Origin: Odoribacter sp. AF15-53
GTDB lineage: Bacteria > Bacteroidota > Bacteroidia > Bacteroidales > Marinifilaceae
Assembly (NCBI RefSeq): GCF_003479425.1
Contig: NZ_QUHC01000020.1
Span: 1-31,827 of the forward strand
Length of the DNA: 31,827 bases
Direction: 5' to 3'
Of this stretch, positions 1 through 8,211 are shown piece by piece (the first letter of the stretch is position 1; the number at the start of each line of letters is the position of its first letter). The notes beneath the pieces were generated by a model. That model was not told the DNA's origin and made no database searches. It saw only the letters and a program-made list of their open reading frames with translations. A program made the position numbers and the translations under genes.

Positions 1-40
1 GGACCTTATGGACTTTATGGACTTTATAGCCCCTTTTTCA
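1..40. repeat. Iterated-word intergenic repeat arm (GGACTTTATGGACTTTAT)
   Basis: The first bases repeat the word GGACTTTAT with small changes. The same word family (ACTTTATAAAC, AAAGTTTATAAAG) recurs in spacers at 20318-20345, 20888-21015 and 21850-21890. It is probably one arm of an element whose other part lies outside the window. It runs into the 3' end of the nucleotidyltransferase gene. Confidence 0.5.
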
Positions 41-755
41 TTTTCAACTTTCCATTTTCAATTGTTTTTATCGCTTCCGGGGTCCCCAGATCAAAACATA
101 AACCATCGTGCCGGAAAAGCTCTATAGGGTGTTCTTTGGCTTGCGCCAGATGTTCATCAATTATCGAGAACACGTGGCAATGAATTATATTTTTCAGATA
201 TTCCGGACTAAGCACCTGAATTCCGCAATAATTAAATTCCTTAGCCCCGTAAAAACCGTTATCCACGATCTTTTGTTCCCCGGTACGTTTATTCTCCCAA
301 CCTTTCAACAATCCCCGGTTAAACTTCAATACCCGATCAGCTAACGCCTGTTGCACCACCAACGTGGCGTAGGCATCATGTTCCTCGTGCTGACGCACCA
401 GAGCAGTCAAATCCAAATCGGTTAATATATCCACGTTATGAATGAGGACAGGCTTTCCCGGAATAAACAACTCCCGTGCTTTCAGCACTCCCCCACCCGT
501 ATCCAGAAGCTCCTCCCGCTCGTCGGATAACACGATGTCCATCCCGAAGTTATCCTTCTCTCTCAGAAAACTCTCCACCAGATCGGCAAAATGATGCACA
601 TTAATTACCAACCGCTCCACCTTCACCTCCCTCATTCGCTCGATCACCCGTTCGAGCAATGTCTTCCCTTTTAACTCCACCAATGCTTTCGGCCGATCAT
701 TCGTCAACGGCCTTAACCGGGTTCCCAAACCGGCAGCAAAAATCATCCCGTTCAT
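24..755 (-). CDS. Sugar-1-phosphate nucleotidyltransferase, MurU-like
   Basis: This 243-residue cytoplasmic protein is a nucleotidyltransferase of the NTP_transferase family, which joins a nucleoside triphosphate to a sugar 1-phosphate. The N-terminus carries the family signature AAGLGTRLRPLT (residues 7-18) followed by RPKALVEL. HNVDIL near residue 106 fits the metal-binding Asp loop, and FDLGTPEA near the C-terminus is also typical. At about 240 residues it lacks the C-terminal hexapeptide-repeat acyltransferase domain of GlmU-like enzymes and is close in size to MurU, which makes UDP-MurNAc in cell-wall recycling. The exact sugar cannot be told from sequence; mannose-1-phosphate or heptose-phosphate specificity remains possible. 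It starts 9 bp after the response regulator gene ends, so the two may be co-transcribed. An AmgK-like kinase partner, if present, would lie outside the window. Confidence 0.8.
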   Translation of the reverse strand: MNGMIFAAGLGTRLRPLTNDRPKALVELKGKTLLERVIERMREVKVERLVINVHHFADLVESFLREKDNFGMDIVLSDEREELLDTGGGVLKARELFIPGKPVLIHNVDILTDLDLTALVRQHEEHDAYATLVVQQALADRVLKFNRGLLKGWENKRTGEQKIVDNGFYGAKEFNYCGIQVLSPEYLKNIIHCHVFSIIDEHLAQAKEHPIELFRHDGLCFDLGTPEAIKTIENGKLKMKKGL

Positions 756-764
756 ATGTCTATT

Positions 765-1415
765 CTAAATTTCGATGATATTATTCTTTATCGCGTACAT
801 CACCAATGCCGCCGTGTTCCGGCATCCGGTTTTACTGAGCAAATTTGCCCGATGCTTGTCAACCGTACGTTTACTAATAAACAATTCGTCCGCAATCTCC
901 TGATTAGAAAGTCCCCGGCACACGTGATACAAAATCTCCAGTTCCCGTTCCGAAATATCATTATCCACGGTTTCCGCCACCTCATTCTTATTATCGCGCA
1001 TGTTATTCAGTATATTCACCAATAACTCTTCCGAAAAGAAACTTTCTCCTGCCGCCACTTTCTGAATAGCCGTCACCACCTTATCAATCCCCGAATTTTT
1101 CAATAAGAATCCTTTCGCCCCGGCATCAATCATCTTATAATAATATTGCTCATCCCCGTACATCGAAAGTACTATAATTTTTAAAGAAGGTTTCAGCTTC
1201 ATGGCCTCGATCGTGGCATCAATACCGTTCATTTCCGGCATCTCGATATCCATCAAAACGACATCACAATCAACAAACGACAAATTTTCAATAAATTCTC
1301 GTCCGCTTGAAGCCTCGTAAATATGGCGAACGAAATCCTGCGTTGAAAGTAACAACTTCAACCCTTCCCGAAATAATTTATGGTCATCGACCAGATATAT
1401 TCTCAATTTATCCAT
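765..1415 (-). CDS. LuxR/NarL-family response regulator
   Basis: This 216-residue protein has an N-terminal receiver domain and a C-terminal LuxR-type helix-turn-helix. The acidic pocket is D10-D11, the phospho-acceptor is D56 in LMDIEMPEMNG, and LLKNSG near residue 104 supplies the conserved Lys. The output domain begins near residue 150 (ISERELEILYHVCRGLSNQE) and contains the recognition helix ISKRTVDKHRANLLSKTG. The gene lies 10 bp downstream of a histidine kinase on the same strand, its likely partner. The regulated genes cannot be read from the window; the downstream nucleotidyltransferase may share the transcript. The family call is firm; the signal is unknown. Confidence 0.92.
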   Translation of the reverse strand: MDKLRIYLVDDHKLFREGLKLLLSTQDFVRHIYEASSGREFIENLSFVDCDVVLMDIEMPEMNGIDATIEAMKLKPSLKIIVLSMYGDEQYYYKMIDAGAKGFLLKNSGIDKVVTAIQKVAAGESFFSEELLVNILNNMRDNKNEVAETVDNDISERELEILYHVCRGLSNQEIADELFISKRTVDKHRANLLSKTGCRNTAALVMYAIKNNIIEI

Positions 1416-1425
1416 AAAACGATAA

Positions 1426-2370
1426 TTACTTACACTTTATAAAAGCCCGGGCAATCATTCCCCGTCCCTCCTCACTCAATATCTTGAGATCCCCGTTACC
1501 GGAATTCAAGCGATACTGCATGTTGCTCAACCCCATTCCCCCGTCACTTTCGGCTTGTTTTACGTCAAACCCCATGCCATTATCCTCGTATTCCAGATAC
1601 AAAACATCGCCTTGCAACTGTAAATCAATATCCACCTTACTGGCATTCGCATGACGCAGCGTGTTGTTTATCAACTCGCAGATCACCCGGTACATGATTA
1701 CCTCCACGTTATATATAAAACGGCGATTACCGATATTTGTTTTAAAATTAATACTGATTCCCTCTGCCGGGCGTAATTTCCGAATAAAAGAATCCGTGGC
1801 ATCCTTCAATCCGAAATTATTCAAAATATGAGGACTGATATTAGCCGAAATCTCCCGCACACTCACGATCGCCTCATCCACGGCCTGTTTCAGATTTCCC
1901 TTGATCTTCTCGTTCACGTCGGGCGTGTTCTTCTCGTCAAAACCGGAAAGCAACATCTTGATAACACTCAACAAAGGTCCCAGACCATCATGCAACTCCT
2001 TCGCGAAACGCTGACGCTCCTGCTCTTCCGTGCGGATAATCGCCGACAAGACTCGTTTCTCCGTCTCGCTCCGAATCCCGTCCAGCCGACGCAAAAACTG
2101 AAACACCTTTCGTATATAGAATGCCCCGATAGCGAACGCAAGAGAGATCACCAACGACAACCATACTTTCGTCTGGTACAACTCTTCCGACTCTCCCCGA
2201 TGTAACGTGGGAACCAGCTCAATTGCCCGGTAAATTGCCATCAGGAAAAAACCCGTGGAGATCAATATCCACGCCGCATTAAACTTTGTCCGCTTGAATA
2301 AACTGATCGCGAACCCCATCGCCACGATCTGCAACAACAAAGATAAGTATACAACTATTTGTGTAACCAC
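1426..2370 (-). CDS. Membrane histidine kinase, NarX/DegS type (HisKA_3)
   Basis: This 314-residue sensor kinase has three predicted membrane helices (about residues 5-24, 33-50 and 68-86) and no sizeable periplasmic domain, so it probably senses something in the membrane. A short coiled linker leads to a HisKA_3 dimerisation helix with ERQRFAKELHDGLGP; H127 is the likely phosphorylation site. The HATPase domain follows, with an N box in CELINNTLRHA, DNGMGFD, and a G box in GGMGLSNM. HisKA_3 kinases normally pair with LuxR-type regulators, matching the next gene, 10 bp downstream. Upstream lies a 230-bp spacer filled with palindromic low-complexity sequence, in which I saw no clear promoter. 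Confidence 0.9.
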   Translation of the reverse strand: MVTQIVVYLSLLLQIVAMGFAISLFKRTKFNAAWILISTGFFLMAIYRAIELVPTLHRGESEELYQTKVWLSLVISLAFAIGAFYIRKVFQFLRRLDGIRSETEKRVLSAIIRTEEQERQRFAKELHDGLGPLLSVIKMLLSGFDEKNTPDVNEKIKGNLKQAVDEAIVSVREISANISPHILNNFGLKDATDSFIRKLRPAEGISINFKTNIGNRRFIYNVEVIMYRVICELINNTLRHANASKVDIDLQLQGDVLYLEYEDNGMGFDVKQAESDGGMGLSNMQYRLNSGNGDLKILSEEGRGMIARAFIKCK

Positions 2371-2380
2371 GATATATATG

Positions 2381-2601
2381 AGTTAAAAGTTAAAAACTAA
2401 AGGATAAAAGTTATGTTCAAAGATCGGTATAATTTCCAAAATAATCAACCCCTGATTAATTTTATGATTTACGATTTTAGATTTTAGATTCCAATTGCAC
2501 GGGGAATTGCCTTCAGCGAGTTACAAGTTTACAAGTTATTTCCCCGCACAAGCCGACATTTTGATTCAACTTTTATCTCTTAGTTTTTATCTTTTATCTC
2601 C
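2381..2601. repeat. Palindromic intergenic element with iterated-word arms
   Basis: The whole spacer between tamL and the kinase gene is repeat-like. The left arm (2381-2412) iterates AGTTAAAAGTT/AAACTAAAGGATAAAAGTT. The right arm (2568-2601) is its near-complete inverse, AACTTTTATCTCTTAG and so on. Between them are further iterations, GATTTTAGATTTTAGATT near 2470-2490 and TTACAAGTTTACAAGTTA near 2521-2538. The right arm touches the stop codon of tamL, so an mRNA could form a long imperfect hairpin here. Confidence 0.6.
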
Positions 2602-4916
2602 TAGAACGGATACCCGATTGCCACGTTAAACACCGAACGGCGGAAACCTCCCCGCGAATCAAACAACACGAAACGATTCCCCACAGGCATAGAAGGATCT
2701 TTCACCTTGATCCCCAAGTCAAAGCGCAACAAGAAGAAATTCGCGTTCAATCGTAATCCAGCCCCCGTACCGATAGCAATCTGATTAAAGAAATTGTAAT
2801 TCAACTTCGCCCCCGGACGGTTCTCCTTCGGGTTAATATTCCACACGTTTCCCGCGTCAATAAACAACGCACCTTCCAACAACCAGATCAATTTAAAACG
2901 ATACTCTATATTCCCGGCCAGTTTGAAATCCCCGACACTATTCGGGTATTTCTCGGTTGCCAGATAAGAACCGGGGCCCAGCGTTCTCGCTTGCCAAGCC
3001 CGGATATCGTTGGCCCCGCCACCATAATATGCTTCTTCGAAAGGTAACACTTTCATGTTTCCGTACGGGTAACCACACCCCACGAAAACACGTCCCACCA
3101 AAGAGTTCGCCCGGTTGATATACCAATTATACCGATACTCCGCATCCGATTTCACGAATTGCGCGTACCTTACACCGAATAACTCATGATATTTCTCGTC
3201 CAACGTTCCCACCGTCTTCTTATGCCCGACAATCCCGTCTATCGCTGCCAGGAAATTCCCCGAAGTCTCCATGTTCACCCGAAAATAATTGTAATTCGCT
3301 TTCGTGTTGATCAACTGATCGGTATACGTCGCGGAAAAAACGGCCGAAAGAATCATGTGATCCGTGTAAGCATTCTTGATATACTCGTTCTTCAGACCGT
3401 CAATAAAATTCTGATCCACATCCTTCATCAACACGTAATTCAAATCAATCAGATCAAAATTATAACGCCATTTCTTGTTCGACTTCCGCCACAGATAACC
3501 GAAACGGGCATTAGCAATTGATCGGGTATAATAAGGCGTGTATTCATAACTGTACGAGAAAGAAATAGAAGTTTTCGGGGCGTAATTCCGCCGGAAATCC
3601 TTCATTTTGAAGAAAGGCATCCAAAACTGGGGTGTCACGAACTTCAACTCGGCACCGATCTCGGAAGTATTGAATATCTTTCCTTCCCCGTCCACCTGTT
3701 CTTTCCGCAAACTACCCCAAATACTAGCGGAAATATTCTCTCCTGCCCGGAACACGTTACGATGATTATACGTGAAATTTCCCCCGACTCCCATGTTCCC
3801 CGAATTATGGGTACCTTCCAGAAACACGTTATAAGACTGCCTTTTCACGGGAGAAAGCTGAATCACACAATCCAACGCTTTCACCTCTCCTTCCGAATCC
3901 ACCTCCTTAAAATCAATATTCACCATCTTAAAAAGATTCAACGCCTGCAACCGCACGTAAGTATCAATCACCCGCCGGGCATCATACAACTCGTTTCGTT
4001 GCAATTGAATCGTCTCGATTATCATCTTCGGTTTTATCTTCAACTTATCCTTGTACAGAATAGTATACCCGTTATAAAACAACGTCTTGTACGTCGAATC
4101 CACCTGTTCGGCCGTCATCAACGGATCGTAATCAAAATTCACGCTGATATTCCTCACGAAATAACGCCTGTAAGCATTACTATCCACGGCATTCTCGACA
4201 ATCCGCACGAAGAGCTTTGCCATATTCTCTTTAGACGTAGTTGTCGTGTCGGCAAAAAACTGGATAAAATTCTTCGAGAAATTAAAATATCCTCTCTCCC
4301 GAAGCATTTTCGTGATCCGTTCCCGCTCGTCGTCCAGCACGTCGAGGTCCAGGGGCGCATTCTTCTCCAGAAGCGTGTTCAGCGTGTCCCGGCGATAATT
4401 AGCCATTAACCCGCTCTCCTCCGCGATCACGTTTTCCTTTCCCACTTTCGAATCAAACTTCACATCCTGAATACGGGTAACGGGTCCCATGTCTATCCGG
4501 TACTCCACGAGCGCCTTCTTCTTCTTGTACATGACGGAATCCGTCACCCGGGCGCTATAAAATCCTTTATTATGGAGATACAATTCTATCTGGCTCGCAC
4601 TACGCTGCGTCATGAAAGGATCGTAAATAACGGGAGCCTCCCCGATTCGCCGCAACCACTGGTTAAATTTCTTTTTATCATTCCTCCCGCTCAGATTATA
4701 CAACCCCAGGTGAAAGCGGGCAACTCCCAAGATACGAGTATTCGGTTTTTGCCGGATATTTCGCTTGATATCAGATCTATTCAATTTATAATCATCCACT
4801 TTCACCTTCACCCGATCCAGCAAATACTCGTCCTTCCCGACATATTTCGTCGGGGAACACGAATAGAAGAAATAGACTATAAAAAAAATAAAACTTATCT
4901 TGTACGCTACACGCAT
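2601..4916 (-). CDS. tamL: TamL, BamA/TamA-family outer-membrane lipoprotein
   Basis: The product is about 771 residues, an Omp85-family protein of the TamL type found in Bacteroidetes, expected to insert proteins into or build the outer membrane with TamB. I start it at 4916, not the upstream in-frame ATG at 4967. That choice gives a clean lipoprotein signal: a hydrophobic stretch ending FFYSC, with Cys20 as lipidation site and mature CSPTKYVGKDEY. POTRA-like repeats cover roughly residues 25-390. The 16-stranded barrel follows, with the lid-loop region around GRVFVGCGYPYG and GGANDIRAW. The C-terminus ends in GYPF, an aromatic outer-membrane insertion signal. The gene is divergent from the rRNA methyltransferase across a 62-bp gap. 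No tamB is in the window. Confidence 0.88.
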   Translation of the reverse strand: MRVAYKISFIFFIVYFFYSCSPTKYVGKDEYLLDRVKVKVDDYKLNRSDIKRNIRQKPNTRILGVARFHLGLYNLSGRNDKKKFNQWLRRIGEAPVIYDPFMTQRSASQIELYLHNKGFYSARVTDSVMYKKKKALVEYRIDMGPVTRIQDVKFDSKVGKENVIAEESGLMANYRRDTLNTLLEKNAPLDLDVLDDERERITKMLRERGYFNFSKNFIQFFADTTTTSKENMAKLFVRIVENAVDSNAYRRYFVRNISVNFDYDPLMTAEQVDSTYKTLFYNGYTILYKDKLKIKPKMIIETIQLQRNELYDARRVIDTYVRLQALNLFKMVNIDFKEVDSEGEVKALDCVIQLSPVKRQSYNVFLEGTHNSGNMGVGGNFTYNHRNVFRAGENISASIWGSLRKEQVDGEGKIFNTSEIGAELKFVTPQFWMPFFKMKDFRRNYAPKTSISFSYSYEYTPYYTRSIANARFGYLWRKSNKKWRYNFDLIDLNYVLMKDVDQNFIDGLKNEYIKNAYTDHMILSAVFSATYTDQLINTKANYNYFRVNMETSGNFLAAIDGIVGHKKTVGTLDEKYHELFGVRYAQFVKSDAEYRYNWYINRANSLVGRVFVGCGYPYGNMKVLPFEEAYYGGGANDIRAWQARTLGPGSYLATEKYPNSVGDFKLAGNIEYRFKLIWLLEGALFIDAGNVWNINPKENRPGAKLNYNFFNQIAIGTGAGLRLNANFFLLRFDLGIKVKDPSMPVGNRFVLFDSRGGFRRSVFNVAIGYPF

Positions 4917-4939
4917 GCTCAAAAATCTCAAAAAAATAC

Positions 4940-4947
4940 TATGTTTG
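4940..4947 (+). promoter_or_regulatory. Putative -7 box TATGTTTG for the methyltransferase gene
   Basis: TATGTTTG matches the Bacteroidetes -7 consensus TAnnTTTG exactly and lies about 31 bp before the ATG at 4979. No good TTTG -33 element is visible at the usual distance, so the call is moderate. Confidence 0.45.
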
Positions 4948-4978
4948 TGTTTTATTTTAACCAGCAAGCTTAAAAACG

Positions 4979-5740
4979 ATGCTTAGCAAACACCTAACAA
5001 ATGTAATCCAAAACCTTGAAAAAAAGAAATTCAGGGAAAAATATAATTTATACAAGGTCGAGGGAGATAAACTGGTACAGGAATTACTCCTTTCAGACAT
5101 GAAAATTGACACGCTTGTTGCCAGTCCCTCGTGGATCGCGAACAACCAACAACACGTTAAATCATACAACGTTATCGAGGTCAACGAGATCGAAATGGGA
5201 CGGGTATCCAATTTCAAATCCCTGCCGGAAGTCATCGCTCTGTCCGAAATCCCGGTCAAGGGATACAACCCGGACGAGATAGAAAACAGCCTCTCCGTCA
5301 TCCTCAACGGAATCCAGGACCCCGGTAACATCGGCACGATACTCCGTGTCTGTGACTGGTTCGGCATCCGGAATATATTTTGTGATCACGATTGTGCAAA
5401 CATTTTTAACCCGAAATCCGTTCAAGCAAGCATGGGTGCAATCTTCCGGGTGAATGTTTTCTACTTGGATCTTGTCAACTTTATCCCCCGGTTCGTGGGG
5501 CAGGATTTCCCGTGTTACGGGACTTTCCTGCGAGGTGAAAATATCTACAAGCAACAACTCCGGACCAAAGGATTTATTGTCATGGGAAACGAAGGAAACG
5601 GCATCACCCCCGAGATCGAACAATTTGTCAGTCACAAGATCACGATCCCGAGTTTTGCACATAGCCTCTATTCAACCGAATCCCTAAACGTGGGTGTAGC
5701 CACCGGCATCATCCTCTCGGAATTCAAACGAATGGAATAA
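4979..5740 (+). CDS. SpoU/TrmH-family RNA 2'-O-methyltransferase
   Basis: This 253-residue cytoplasmic enzyme methylates a ribose 2'-OH in rRNA or tRNA using SAM. The N-terminal substrate-binding part (about residues 1-95) has FREKYNLYKVEGDKLVQE. The C-terminal SPOUT knot domain shows all three family motifs: motif 1 NGIQDPGNIGTILR, motif 2 VMGNEGNGIT, and motif 3 IPSFAHSLYSTESLNVGVA. The length and an N-terminal substrate-binding domain are usual for RlmB/TrmH-like enzymes; the target nucleotide cannot be assigned. It is divergent from tamL. A 41-bp gap separates it from the barrel protein gene, so read-through is possible. Confidence 0.92.
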   Translation: MLSKHLTNVIQNLEKKKFREKYNLYKVEGDKLVQELLLSDMKIDTLVASPSWIANNQQHVKSYNVIEVNEIEMGRVSNFKSLPEVIALSEIPVKGYNPDEIENSLSVILNGIQDPGNIGTILRVCDWFGIRNIFCDHDCANIFNPKSVQASMGAIFRVNVFYLDLVNFIPRFVGQDFPCYGTFLRGENIYKQQLRTKGFIVMGNEGNGITPEIEQFVSHKITIPSFAHSLYSTESLNVGVATGIILSEFKRME

Positions 5741-5781
5741 ATAATGAAAGAACAAATTATTTAAACAAAAAAGAATGTAGT

Positions 5782-6327
5782 ATGAAAAAATTTGTAGTAT
5801 TGGCACTATTCAGCCTTATTGGCCTGGCAACAATGGCTCAATCTCTCCCAATCAACATCGGTATACACGGAGGTTGGAATAACACGAAGATCAATGCGAA
5901 ACACCTGAAAGTAGATTCTCATGGCGGATACATGATCGGAGCTTTTGCCCGTATCAATCTGGGAAGCCTCTATCTTGAACCTGCCGTAAACTTCGCTCAT
6001 AAAGAGAGCGGAATCAAAAATGAATATTCCATTGGAAAATTCAAATATAGCTCTATCGACATTCCGGTTATGGTCGGATACAACATACTGAAACTCCCCA
6101 TCTTCAAACTACGCGGATTTGCCGGTCCGGTTGCCTCTTTCGTGACCAAAGACCTGAAAAAGGATTTCAACACAGACAAAATGATGTGGAACGGTAAAAT
6201 CGGTGCCGGAGTCGACGTGTGGAAAGTTACTTTCGATATTGATTACGAGTTCGGATTAAAGAAATTCGGGGACGACGTGAAAGCTCCCAAATCCTGGAAC
6301 CTAACTTTAGGATTCAAGATTATCTAA
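5782..6327 (+). CDS. Small outer-membrane beta-barrel protein (porin-like)
   Basis: This 181-residue protein begins with a classic signal peptide (MKKFVVLALFSLIGLATMAQ, cleavage near residue 20). The rest is alternating amphipathic strands such as SLYLEPAVNFAHKES, FKYSSIDIPVMVGYN and WNLTLGFKII. This fits the PorT/outer-membrane beta-barrel families common in Bacteroidetes, with about eight strands. The C-terminal segment ends in a hydrophobic strand as expected for barrel insertion. No ligand can be named. It follows the methyltransferase gene by 41 bp and is followed by a long repeat region and a strong terminator. Confidence 0.8.
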   Translation: MKKFVVLALFSLIGLATMAQSLPINIGIHGGWNNTKINAKHLKVDSHGGYMIGAFARINLGSLYLEPAVNFAHKESGIKNEYSIGKFKYSSIDIPVMVGYNILKLPIFKLRGFAGPVASFVTKDLKKDFNTDKMMWNGKIGAGVDVWKVTFDIDYEFGLKKFGDDVKAPKSWNLTLGFKII

Positions 6328-6385
6328 AAGAGAAACAGAGGGAGAGCTAAAATACTCACCGTCTTCGGGAAGATCACCAGCTCCT

Positions 6386-6561
6386 CCTATGTTTATGAGG
6401 GTACTGAAAAAGTCCCATTATTTGAACTACTACCCCTGTCCCCTCCTTACACAGGCGGGGCAACCGCTTGGTAATCAACTCTCCCCCTGTGTAAGGGGGA
6501 GCCGGAGGGGGTAGTTGTTTATCACAATACCGACTTTTTCAGCGGCCTCGTTTATAGAGGA
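6386..6561. repeat. Nested palindromic element around a 93-bp ACTACCCC-end repeat
   Basis: The centre, 6424-6516, is a 93-bp repeat with inverted ends ACTACCCC (6429-6436) and GGGGTAGT (6508-6515), and an inner palindrome CTCCCC...GGGGAG. It is flanked by a perfect 11-bp inverted repeat, CTGAAAAAGTC (6404-6414) and GACTTTTTCAG (6532-6542). Outside that lie looser inverted GAGG/CCTC-rich arms (about 6386-6400 and 6543-6561). An inverted copy of the 93-bp core is at 30011-30103. No ORF is inside. It resembles a miniature inverted-repeat element or a REP-like intergenic repeat. Confidence 0.75.
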
Positions 6562-6590
6562 GGTGGCCGAAGGTCGGAGGAGTTTATTAT

Positions 6591-6618
6591 AAAGAGAAGC
6601 GCAAAGCTTCTCTTTTTT
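6591..6618 (+). terminator. Rho-independent terminator
   Basis: A perfect 10-bp stem (6591-6600 with 6606-6615) closes a GCAAA loop and runs into six consecutive T (6613-6618). It would end transcription from the methyltransferase/barrel genes, although it sits about 260 bp beyond the last stop codon, after the repeat element. Confidence 0.8.
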
Positions 6619-6811
6619 ATATCCTATTCCCCCAAGAAGATTCTCCCAATGCAAAATGTTCCTCCGAGTAATCGGCAACCAGATTAGAAAGAAGTTCCAA
6701 TTCTATGCTATTCGGATCACTTAACGAAGTACTATCATCCACTAATGGAAGAAGTTCTTCTACTCTTTTTACTGCCCATTCATATTGAGCTTGATTTTCA
6801 ATCCTTGTCAT
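6617..6811 (-). pseudogene. Truncated HigA-type antitoxin remnant
   Basis: The 64-codon reading frame starts MTRIENQAQYEWAVKRVEEL and continues through ELELLSNLVADYSEEHFAL. This matches my recollection of the N-terminal helical region of Bacteroidetes HigA-like antitoxins, which normally run 110-125 residues and carry a Cro/CI helix-turn-helix in the second half. Here the similarity stops at about residue 56 (LGESS) and the frame ends in a few unrelated residues at the terminator and repeat element, so the DNA-binding domain is gone. No intact HigB/RelE toxin gene is beside it. A 24-residue open stretch ending near 6893 on the same strand is too short to assign. Loss through insertion or deletion linked to the adjacent repeat is likely. 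Confidence 0.6.
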
Positions 6812-6881
6812 AAATCCAATTTCAATAGTTGAACAATTTTATTTTATATATCTTGTTTTACCTAACGGTTACCCCCTGACA

Positions 6882-6906
6882 AACTCACAAGAAATTCTTG
6901 TGAGTT
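6882..6906 (-). terminator. Hairpin downstream of the exporter operon
   Basis: A perfect 11-bp stem (6882-6892 with 6896-6906) with a 3-nt loop lies about 57 bp after the stop of the membrane fusion gene. On the minus strand only three T follow, so it may be a weak terminator or an mRNA 3'-end stabiliser. Confidence 0.5.
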
Positions 6907-6962
6907 GCTTCAATTACGAGTTCGCCATTGTTATAAATATTATCTACATATTGACTTATATT

Positions 6963-8207
6963 CTACTTTATCGTCAAAACCTCCCTCTCTCGGTATCTCC
7001 CCATATCCGAGATCACAACCTCCTCTCCTTCTTCAAGCCCGGCAATCACTTCTACATTTTCGAACCCGCTTTCTCCCAAATTGACCTTCCGTTTCATGAT
7101 TTTATCCCCTTGCTTAACCCACAGCTCGTATTCCCCTCGTCCCATATAATAAGCTCCCGTGGGTAAACGCAGCGCCTCTTCCGTCACGGCATGCGTCACG
7201 TGAACATCCACTTTCAACCCCGACCGTAACCGTTTATTACCGTGATCCTCCAAAAACACGACAAACTTGATCACCCCGTTATTCACCGACGGGGTCACAT
7301 TCCCGACCACACCCTCGAACTTCTCGCTACCGATCATCACGTTCACCCGGTTCCCCGTGCTAATTTTATCGGCATAACTATCAGCGATCTCCGCCTCCAC
7401 CTTAAAAGTGGATAAATCCGACAGTATCGCCAGATTACTACCCGCTGACACGGAGGAACCCACCTGATCATTAATCCAGGTCAGGGTTGCCGCCCGGGGA
7501 GCCATCACATGGGCCTCCCCCAACGTTTTAAACAACAAATCTATATTCCGTTTGGCAATCTTGTAATCCAACTCCAAAGATTTGATTTCCGACTCGGAAG
7601 CACTTTTCTTATTTTCATACTTCCGTTTCAATTGTTCCAATTGCATCCCTTTCACCGTGTAATTCAATTCAGCCTCCCGCACCTTTTCCCGGGTACTGGC
7701 CCCGATGCTATCCAGATACCGTTCGTTATTCAACGACACCAACGTCCGTTTCAGCGTCATTTCGTCAATATCAACCTGCATTTTCATCTCCGCCAAATCG
7801 CTGGCTATCGTCCTACGCTGCAAATCCAATTTACTCAACTGCATTTCCAGAGATTCCTTCTTGGTGTCGTATTCCGTTTTAATCGTTTCCAAATCCAACT
7901 GCAATAAAGGCTCATCCTTCTCTACCCGATCTCCCGCCTTTTTATACACCTCCAATATTTTCGATGAAACAGGCGAGGTGATAATCTCCTCGGCAAAAGG
8001 AACCACTTTTCCCGTGGCATACACGGATACTTCCACCACCCCCCGGTCCACGATCCCGAAATTAATCTCGCTCCCCCGAATCTTGGGCTGAAACACGTTT
8101 ACCAGACCATAAAAACCACACACACCAACTATCACGACAATAACAACCTTTATCAATAACTTCCGTTTACGTTGTCTTTTCATCCCCGAAGAAATTGCCC
8201 GATCCAT
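6963..8207 (-). CDS. Periplasmic membrane-fusion protein (HlyD/MacA family)
   Basis: This 414-residue adaptor links the inner-membrane ABC permeases to the TolC channel. A basic N-terminus (KRQRKRK) is followed by one membrane anchor at about residues 19-40. The first half of the lipoyl domain (VSVYATGKVVPFAEEIITSP) leads into a long heptad-rich coiled-coil hairpin at about residues 105-235. The second lipoyl half follows (VMAPRAATLTWINDQVGSSV), then the beta-barrel and membrane-proximal domains to the end (GLEEGEEVVISDMG). It starts 4 bp after the TolC gene ends, so it is the last gene of the exporter operon. The substrate is unknown. Confidence 0.92.
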   Translation of the reverse strand: MDRAISSGMKRQRKRKLLIKVVIVVIVGVCGFYGLVNVFQPKIRGSEINFGIVDRGVVEVSVYATGKVVPFAEEIITSPVSSKILEVYKKAGDRVEKDEPLLQLDLETIKTEYDTKKESLEMQLSKLDLQRRTIASDLAEMKMQVDIDEMTLKRTLVSLNNERYLDSIGASTREKVREAELNYTVKGMQLEQLKRKYENKKSASESEIKSLELDYKIAKRNIDLLFKTLGEAHVMAPRAATLTWINDQVGSSVSAGSNLAILSDLSTFKVEAEIADSYADKISTGNRVNVMIGSEKFEGVVGNVTPSVNNGVIKFVVFLEDHGNKRLRSGLKVDVHVTHAVTEEALRLPTGAYYMGRGEYELWVKQGDKIMKRKVNLGESGFENVEVIAGLEEGEEVVISDMGRYREREVLTIK

Positions 8208-8211
8208 ACTC

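Noticed and set aside
6893..6962. 24-codon minus-strand stretch (SQYVDNIYNNGELVIEA) upstream of the HigA remnant, considered as a toxin fragment
   Set aside because: It is too short and not recognisably RelE/HigB; closed by a stop immediately 5' of it.
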